Source: an uncultured Eubacteriales bacterium (GTDB lineage Bacteria > Bacillota > Clostridia > Oscillospirales > Oscillospiraceae). Taken from it: DNA of 13,147 nucleotides. Below, one piece after another: positions 7,800 to 13,147 of this stretch; within the stretch, counting starts at the first letter, position 1; every line of letters begins with the position of its first letter. The notes under the pieces were generated by a model that saw nothing but the letters and a program-made list of their open reading frames with translations, searched no databases and was not told the DNA's origin. The translations under genes were made by a program, and so were the position numbers. The stretch spans positions 1 to 13,147 of the forward strand of contig CABPXX010000007.1 in NCBI GenBank assembly GCA_902461475.1, read 5' to 3'.

Positions 7800-7839
7800 G
7801 TTCCCGTTTTCACCAATATTCAAAGGAGGGCATACAATC

Positions 7840-8859
7840 ATGTCAATTCTCGTCAGCGGCGGCGCGGGTTAAACGGCCAGCCACACTTGTGTGGAGCTCA
7901 TTCAGGCTGGCCACGACATTGTCGTCGTGGACAATTTCGTCAACTCCTGCCCCGAGGCCATTCATCGCGTGGAGCAGATCACTGGCACTACCATTCCCTT
8001 TGTGGAGGCAGACCTGTGCGATGCAGCCGCCGTGGAGCAGATCTTCAACCAGTACCCCGACATTGATTCGGTCATCCACTTCGCCGGTCTCAAGGCCGTG
8101 GGTGAGAGCGTTGCCAAGCCCCTGGAGTACTACACCAACAACCTCACCAGCACCCTGGTGCTGCTCAACGCCATGCGGGCCCACAATGTGAAGAACTTTG
8201 TATTCTCCTCCTCCGCCACCGTGTACGGCGATCCCGCCACGGTGCCCATCCGTGAGGACTTCCCCACCGGCGGCACTACCAATCCCTATGGTACCACCAA
8301 GCTGTTCATCGAGAAGATTCTCATGGACTACTGTAAGGCCGATTCCACCCTGAACGTGGCTCTGCTGCGCTACTTCAACCCCATCGGTGCCCATGAGAGT
8401 GGCCTCATCGGTGAGGACCCCAACGGCATCCCCAACAACTTGGTGCCCTATATCGCCCAGGTAGCCGTAGGCAAGCTGGAGAAGCTCCACGTCTTTGGTA
8501 GAGACTACCCCACCCCCGATGGCACCGGCGTCCGGGATTACATCCATGTGGTGGATTTGGCCCGGGGCCATGTGGCCGCCATTGAGAAGGTGTCCCAGAA
8601 CTGCGGCCTCTTTGTGTGCAACCTGGGTACCGGCAAGGGCTACAGCGTGCTGGACATTCTCCACGCCTATGAGAAGGCCTGCGGCAAGGAACTGCCCTAC
8701 GTCATGGACCCCCGTCGCCCCGGCGACATTGCCGCCTGCTACGCAGACCCCCAGAAGGCCTGGGACGAGATGGGCTGGAAAGCCCAGTACGGCATTGAAG
8801 AGATGTGCGCTTCCTCCTGGAAGTGGCAGTCCCAAAGCCCCAACGGATATAAGGCTTAA
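7840..8859 (+). pseudogene. galE: UDP-glucose 4-epimerase, reading frame interrupted by TAA at codon 11
   Basis: The gene would encode 339 residues, the normal GalE length, converting UDP-glucose and UDP-galactose with bound NAD. An AGGAGGG site lies 9 bases before the ATG at 7840, and the N terminus MSILVSGGAG is correct. Codon 11 (7870-7872) is then TAA where GalE has the Tyr of GGAGYIGSHT, and the next two codons read Thr-Ala instead of Ile-Gly. After that the same frame continues perfectly to the end. The catalytic features are intact: SSSATVYG at about 123-130, and the YGTTK Tyr150/Lys154 pair. A GTG at 7891 could restart translation but has no ribosome site and would omit the whole NAD-binding glycine loop. 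It is either a very recent nonsense/indel lesion or a sequencing/assembly error in an otherwise functional gene; I cannot decide from one read. Confidence 0.88.
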
Positions 8860-8874
8860 TTCCACTTATCAATC

Positions 8875-8933
8875 ACAACCGGAGAGGTCAGCCCGTTTGG
8901 GCTGGCCTCTCCGGTTGTTTCTATTATTTTCTG
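8875..8933 (+). terminator. Strong intrinsic terminator at the end of the galE operon
   Basis: The arms 8875-8894 and 8899-8918 pair over 20 bp, with one G-U and a GTTT loop. A T-rich tail (TTCTATTATTTTC) follows. It lies between two convergent genes and may also block read-through from the minus-strand hydrolase gene, although the opposite strand lacks a good U tract. Confidence 0.9.
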
Positions 8934-8938
8934 TATGT

Positions 8939-11900
8939 TCAATTTCTACGTTTGCGCACGGCCACAGCGGCCCCTGCCAGCAAGCTCACAGCGGTGGCCA
9001 GGGCGGCCACATACCACATCAGGTGAGCGGAATCACCAGTCTGGGGTACGCTACTGGGCTTTTCTGTGACCTGGGGCTTCTGGGTGGGCTCAGGTTGGTT
9101 GGTAACGTCCGGCTTATCACTGGGCTCCGACGCTCCCTGGGCCGTGAGTCCGTCCATGGCATCGCTGAGCTGGGCTACCGCCTGCTCCACCACGCTTTGA
9201 TCGTCCTCACTGAGGCTCTCGTCTGCCATCACTGCCTGGGCATTGGCCAGAGCCGTGCGGAAGGTGGCCACAGACTCGGCGGTATAGCCCTCTAGGTTGA
9301 TGTCCTCAGCCTTGGTGATGAGGTCTTCCAGAATGGTCTTGTCGGCTTTGAATCGCTGGGCCAAGATAGCATTCAGCAGGGCCTCTGCGGCAGGCTGGAC
9401 ATCTTCGTCCATGGCGTCACCGTCCGCCATCACGTCCTTGGCGGTAGCCAGAGCGTCCACCAGCTGCTGCCAGTTGGTCTCCACATACTTATCGGCCTCA
9501 GCCATCATGTCATCGGCCTTGGTGATGAGCTGCTCCAGCAGGGTCTTGTCGCCCTGGGTGAGGCCCAGACCCCAAATGCCCTCCAGCAAGTTATCCCAAG
9601 CGGCATTCACCTGATCCTGGGTGGCATTGGTGTCGGCCATCGCGGTCTTGGCCTCGGCCAGCGCCTTCTGGAAGGCGACCACAGCGGAGTGGGTGACACC
9701 GGTGGTGTCCAGCGTCTCAGCGTAGGCGATGGTCTTCTCCAACAGAGTCTTGTCCACATCGGCGGGCTGGCTATCCTGGGCAAACACAGCAGTCACAGTC
9801 ACCGCCTGCTCCGGCATCAGGAAGGCGTTGTCGGAAACGGTGACATCGTCACTCTTCCACTCCACAAAGCGCCAACCTGGGGCGGCCTGAGCCGTCAGGG
9901 TGACGGTAGTACCAGCCGTGGCAGTCTCCACAGAGGCAGAGGCGGTGCCCTGGCCCTGGGTGTTTACAGTCACGGTGTAGGTCTCGGCTGAGGGCGCCAT
10001 CACCTTCATCACCACAAAGGAGTGCTTGGGAAGCTCCACCACAGGGTTGTCCCCCATGACCATCTGAGTCGTCTCGATGGATACGTTGTCGGGATTCTCC
10101 AGGGTATTCTCATCGGCAATGCCCTCAGAGGCCAGGGTCTGAATCTCTACGGCGCGGCCAGACAGATCCATACCGGGGATGTTCAGCTGCACGCGGTAGT
10201 CCTTCTCACGGTCCACATTGACCACTGCGATGTACACGTTTCCAGCCTCGTCCTTGCTGGCCAGGGTGGAAATGGCCGTCACACCGTTGGACAGCGTAGG
10301 CGCATTCGCCACCTGGGCCTCCACCACCTGATCACCGAAGCCAGCGTTGAGCATCTCAAACACATGGGCAGATGGAGTGGAGAAGAAACGGAACTCACCT
10401 TCGCCTGTGGAGGTGTCAGCCCCCTCTTGGGCTACCACCTGAATCACCGCCTGCTGGGTGGGCCCCAGGGAGTCTGCCCCAGAACTATACCAGTCTGCCA
10501 GGCAGTGCTTCTGGATATAGGGGCTACCCAGCTTCACATACTCCATCATCACCTTGGCAATGTACAGCGCATGGGTCTGGGATCGCACCTGAGATTCCGT
10601 GTTCCGGAAGATGCCAAACTCGCTGATCACAGGCACCTTTCCCTCCGGCAGCATGTCCACATAGTCCTGCACGTGCTGGATGCCCACATTCTCTGCCTTC
10701 TTCATGGCGTTGTCATAGAAGGCATTGGCATCGCTACCACCGGACACGGTGCCGGAATAGGGGTGGATAGTCATGCCATCGTACCACTCGTTGGCCCCCA
10801 GGCTGTTCATGCGATTGATAAAGCCCTTGGATTCAAAGCTGGTATACACGTTGGCCTGGTAGTCCGTGCCCTCCACCTCATTGATCTTCTGGGTGGTCTC
10901 TTTGATGGCCTTGGACACATCAAGGAATCCCTCTCGGTCCACGCTGTAGGTGGCATAGATATTCTGGCCCTTGGAGGGAATCTTGCCGTGAACGCCGTCA
11001 CCGAACAGAATGGAGCCGTTGGCGTAGTTCACAACACAGTGGGTGTCCTCAGGCCCGGAGCTTTCCAGGTTGTCCACCACGGTCCATTCCGTCAGGTTCC
11101 CGTCGGTCCCCACATAGATACGCACCCCATCATTCATGGCCCGGAAGCTGGGGTCATCTACAATCTCCCCATTTTCATCCAGCATACCGGGATTGAGGTT
11201 GGCATACCGCAAAAAACGTACCAGATTGGCGCTTCCATCGGACTGAGAGGCCACCTTGTTCCAATTCTCCTCATCCACTGTGTATCTCTGAGTGAACGTG
11301 GCGGTTCCACCCTCCGTGTAGGCCTTCTCTGCTCCACCGGACACATAATCGGTCCAATAACCCTGGGAAGACGTTCCGTCAGCAGCCTGGCCAAAAGCCT
11401 GCTGCATCTCATTTCCAATCTCAAAATAGCGCACGTGATAGGGCTCCGGGTGTCCGTTATCCGCACGCACCTGAGCCCAGTCAATGCCTCCGTTGGGATT
11501 GGTACCCACCTCTGCATTCAGGTACTCCACCAGGTCGGCTGCATCCTGCGCATTGCCGCGGCCCAAGCTGTACACATAGACGATCTCAGAGTCCACCTGG
11601 TCGGCAAAGTCTGCAATCTCTGCAATGCCGAAGTTGGGTTCAATACCTCCCTGCCCCGGATTATTATAGAAGCCGTGGATCTGGTCCTTGCGGTCTTCTT
11701 TCGGTCCCAGGGTAGTTTTCCAGTTGAACAGATTGGAAATGGTTCCACCGGGATAACGGATGGAGCCAAAACCCGCATTCGTGTACAGCTGGGTAAACTC
11801 CTCTTTCATCTGCATCGTCTCAGAATCAAAGGTACCATAACCGTTGAACGCATAGCGGTGATTAATACCAAAAATGGAATCCGCATCAATGACCCGGTTC

Positions 11901-12868
11901 ACCTGATCCAGGTTGACCGTCAGGTTCAGTGGGACAGCCGCCTGGTATGCGACTACAGCATTTTGCAGCGTCTCATAAGCCTGCTTCATCTGTTCCAGAG
12001 TTGTGGCCTCCGTCACCGCTACAATGGCCTGAGCCAGCTCCATGGCACATTCGTGGTCATCGGGCAGAGCGTGGCTGTCATAGAGGGCCTGGGCCTCCTC
12101 TACAGCAGTCTGTAACTCCGCCCGGTACAGCTCCACCGCCTTATCTTCGTACACTGCCAGGGCCTCAGCATCGGTGAGCACCTTTTCGTATACATAGAAC
12201 TCGTCTACATCTCCACGCATAGGATGAGGATCCGTGTTGCCTGCGTTTTTATGGGCGCCCAGACGCAGCGTCAGAAGCTGATCCACGGTGCTGTCACCCA
12301 GCGCCTGCTCACTGTCCAAAACACCGTTGATATAGAACTTTACCTTCTTACTCTCTTGGTCAAAGGTGACCGTGATGTGCTGCCACTCTTCCTTGATCAC
12401 GGACTTCTGGGAGAGTACATCTTTTCCGTTGATGTACGTGTGGTACTGGCCATTGGAGCGCAGGGTCAACAAAGAGCGTCCATTTCCCTCGTGCTGAAGC
12501 AGCACGGTAGATGCAGAGTCCTTATCCCCTGTAATGCTCTTATCGTACCGATACCACATCGAAAAGGAAACTTGTCCTTTTCCCGTGTTGATGTAATCTT
12601 GCAGCTTCAGATAGTTGTCGGTACCCCCTCCAAATCGAAGCACATTCCCAAACACCGGATTCCCGCTGTCCACAACACTCACGCCGTCACCTTCCAGTGT
12701 GGCCGTCGTGTGCTCTCCTGCATCACTGGTCAGAGAATCAAAACTCCAGTGATCTTTTAGTTGACTCTCTGGCGCAGCAGCCATGGTACGCACGCCCATC
12801 GCATAGGTCATGAGCATACTACATGCCAGCACAGAAGATAGAACGATCTTCCACCCCTTTTGTTTCAT
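8939..12868 (-). CDS. Secreted, wall-anchored multidomain glycoside hydrolase, GH51-like (alpha-L-arabinofuranosidase-type)
   Basis: 1309 residues. Signal peptide at about 1-31; LamG/concanavalin-like domain at 38-232; a helical segment at 244-310; a clan-A TIM-barrel region at about 316-800; and a beta domain to about 958 containing the ENTLENPDNV segment seen in arabinofuranosidase C-terminal domains. The region around SIRYPGGTISNLFNWK (369-384) is typical of GH51. Glu487 in EIGNE is the likely acid/base and Glu750 in PVISEFG the likely nucleophile. The two are 263 residues apart, about twice the usual GH51 spacing, because of an insert near 530-650. Next come an InlB/Flg_new-type repeat (963-1030), three FIVAR repeats (about 1038-1105, 1107-1174, 1176-1242), a Pro-rich linker, VPQTGD (1274-1279), a hydrophobic helix and RKRRN. 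It probably trims arabinose-type side chains at the cell surface; exact substrate unknown. The RBS is AGAGAGG. Confidence 0.87.
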   Translation of the reverse strand: MKQKGWKIVLSSVLACSMLMTYAMGVRTMAAAPESQLKDHWSFDSLTSDAGEHTTATLEGDGVSVVDSGNPVFGNVLRFGGGTDNYLKLQDYINTGKGQVSFSMWYRYDKSITGDKDSASTVLLQHEGNGRSLLTLRSNGQYHTYINGKDVLSQKSVIKEEWQHITVTFDQESKKVKFYINGVLDSEQALGDSTVDQLLTLRLGAHKNAGNTDPHPMRGDVDEFYVYEKVLTDAEALAVYEDKAVELYRAELQTAVEEAQALYDSHALPDDHECAMELAQAIVAVTEATTLEQMKQAYETLQNAVVAYQAAVPLNLTVNLDQVNRVIDADSIFGINHRYAFNGYGTFDSETMQMKEEFTQLYTNAGFGSIRYPGGTISNLFNWKTTLGPKEDRKDQIHGFYNNPGQGGIEPNFGIAEIADFADQVDSEIVYVYSLGRGNAQDAADLVEYLNAEVGTNPNGGIDWAQVRADNGHPEPYHVRYFEIGNEMQQAFGQAADGTSSQGYWTDYVSGGAEKAYTEGGTATFTQRYTVDEENWNKVASQSDGSANLVRFLRYANLNPGMLDENGEIVDDPSFRAMNDGVRIYVGTDGNLTEWTVVDNLESSGPEDTHCVVNYANGSILFGDGVHGKIPSKGQNIYATYSVDREGFLDVSKAIKETTQKINEVEGTDYQANVYTSFESKGFINRMNSLGANEWYDGMTIHPYSGTVSGGSDANAFYDNAMKKAENVGIQHVQDYVDMLPEGKVPVISEFGIFRNTESQVRSQTHALYIAKVMMEYVKLGSPYIQKHCLADWYSSGADSLGPTQQAVIQVVAQEGADTSTGEGEFRFFSTPSAHVFEMLNAGFGDQVVEAQVANAPTLSNGVTAISTLASKDEAGNVYIAVVNVDREKDYRVQLNIPGMDLSGRAVEIQTLASEGIADENTLENPDNVSIETTQMVMGDNPVVELPKHSFVVMKVMAPSAETYTVTVNTQGQGTASASVETATAGTTVTLTAQAAPGWRFVEWKSDDVTVSDNAFLMPEQAVTVTAVFAQDSQPADVDKTLLEKTIAYAETLDTTGVTHSAVVAFQKALAEAKTAMADTNATQDQVNAAWDNLLEGIWGLGLTQGDKTLLEQLITKADDMMAEADKYVETNWQQLVDALATAKDVMADGDAMDEDVQPAAEALLNAILAQRFKADKTILEDLITKAEDINLEGYTAESVATFRTALANAQAVMADESLSEDDQSVVEQAVAQLSDAMDGLTAQGASEPSDKPDVTNQPEPTQKPQVTEKPSSVPQTGDSAHLMWYVAALATAVSLLAGAAVAVRKRRN

Positions 12869-12903
12869 AGACCTCTCTCCCTTTCATATAAATTCATAGT
12901 GAT

Positions 12904-12931
12904 AGTATCATGCTATGTCCAACACTGTCAA
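12904..12931 (-). promoter_or_regulatory. Proximal promoter of the glycoside hydrolase gene
   Basis: On the minus strand there is a perfect TTGACA -35 (12926-12931), then 16 bases, then a GATACT -10 (12904-12909). TACTAT at 18-base spacing is an alternative. It lies about 36 bases upstream of the start codon. Confidence 0.6.
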
Positions 12932-12933
12932 CA

Positions 12934-12961
12934 AACATATTGTGGTATGAGGTAGTGTCAA
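12934..12961 (-). promoter_or_regulatory. Possible second (hybrid) promoter reading out of the insertion-sequence end
   Basis: A second perfect TTGACA (12956-12961, minus strand) is followed after 16 bases by TATGTT (12934-12939), a 4/6 match to a -10. The -35 seems to lie within the end of the neighbouring insertion sequence, while the -10 would be outside it. Confidence 0.35.
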
Positions 12962-13147
12962 GAGTTTTTCGCAAATTGGTTTGCAGGCTTCGGGAAAAAT
13001 GAAGTCAGTCGGCAATGGAGGCATCCTCAACGGCAGCCTCCAGATGCTTCATATTCATGTACTTTTTGTCACCCCACTGGGTACCAGCCACGTGGCGTAA
13101 TCGGGCACAGACCAGCATAAGGGCAGAATTGCCGTCCGGGAAACTGC
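12951..13147 (-). mobile_element. Right-hand part of an insertion sequence (3' end of transposase plus probable terminus)
   Basis: The segment holds the 3' end of a transposase-like gene and 54 further bases, including GGTAGTGTCAAGAG at 12951-12964. I take this as the probable terminal repeat because it is sharply placed between the transposase stop and the host promoter. A small hairpin (12971-12984) lies inside. The other end is outside the window, so the inverted repeat cannot be confirmed. Confidence 0.4.
13005..13147 (-). CDS. Transposase, C-terminal 46 residues (runs off the right edge), probably IS256/mutator type
   Basis: An open frame enters from the right edge and ends with TGA at 13005-13007. 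The visible peptide starts SFPDGNSALMLVCARLRH, continues through GTQWGDKKYMNMKHLE and ends ASIAD. From memory this resembles the C terminus of IS256-like transposases in gut Clostridia. No catalytic residue is visible here, so the family is tentative. The gene points toward the hydrolase gene on the same strand. Confidence 0.5.
   Translation of the reverse strand, partial: SFPDGNSALMLVCARLRHVAGTQWGDKKYMNMKHLEAAVEDASIAD

Noticed and set aside
7891..8859. A shorter GalE starting at GTG 7891 as the true gene
   Set aside because: There is no ribosome site before it and it lacks the NAD-binding glycine loop. The real ribosome site and start are at 7824-7842.
7843..8865. A 340-codon minus-strand open frame opposite galE
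   Set aside because: The frame is uninterrupted where galE has a stop, but its product has no recognisable domain and shows shadow composition. The plus strand clearly encodes GalE residues throughout.
10022..12115. A 697-codon plus-strand open frame inside the hydrolase gene
   Set aside because: It is a shadow frame with the same His/Leu/Gly-rich composition and no recognisable domain. The minus-strand hydrolase explains the region.
12971..12984. A short GCAAA/TTTGC hairpin as terminator of the transposase gene
   Set aside because: The stem is only 5 bp and no U tract follows on the minus strand, so it is not convincing as a terminator.

Overview
The window looks like a chromosomal segment from a GC-rich gut Bacillota (Clostridia), most plausibly Oscillospiraceae of the Flavonifractor/Lawsonibacter kind. 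The grounds are two very large secreted proteins ending in VPQTGD cell-wall sorting signals, a lipobox lipoprotein, strong Gram-positive ribosome binding sites and sigma-A-like promoters. The taxonomic placement is inference from style, not a search.

Left part (1-4088, minus strand): a cobalamin (B12) riboswitch with its own promoter and a terminator-type expression platform precedes a 1149-residue cell-wall-anchored protein. That protein carries an N-terminal DUF4430 (transcobalamin-like C-terminal) domain, Ig-like repeats, a C-terminal alpha/alpha-toroid of the squalene-cyclase/transcobalamin superfamily, and a VPQTGD anchor. A lipoprotein starts 27 bases downstream and runs off the window. 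The B12 control and the intrinsic-factor-like pair of folds suggest a surface corrinoid-capture system. This is the most interesting item in the window.

Middle part (4200-8933, plus strand): a divergently transcribed PHP-domain phosphatase (HisJ-like) is followed by a small CoA-binding-fold protein and a strong terminator. A second operon then starts from a good promoter at 5672-5700. It encodes a GlmU-C-like left-handed beta-helix acetyltransferase without a uridylyltransferase domain, phosphoglucosamine mutase (GlmM), and UDP-glucose 4-epimerase (GalE). This looks like sugar-nucleotide supply for the envelope. The galE reading frame has an in-frame TAA at codon 11, inside the NAD-binding glycine motif, so it is either a fresh pseudogene or a sequence error. 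A 20-bp-stem terminator closes the operon.

Right part (8939-13147, minus strand): a 1309-residue secreted, wall-anchored glycoside hydrolase has a LamG domain, a GH51-like (alpha-L-arabinofuranosidase) catalytic region with an unusual insert, a bacterial Ig/InlB-type repeat, three FIVAR repeats and a VPQTGD anchor. Upstream of it lie the last 46 codons of a transposase and a probable insertion-sequence end. That end points a perfect TTGACA -35 box toward the hydrolase gene.

The intergenic stretch 3722-4274 (over 300 bases) is fully occupied by the riboswitch, its promoter and the divergent promoter region. The stretch 5482-5739 holds a terminator and a promoter. I saw no tRNA, rRNA or CRISPR array.
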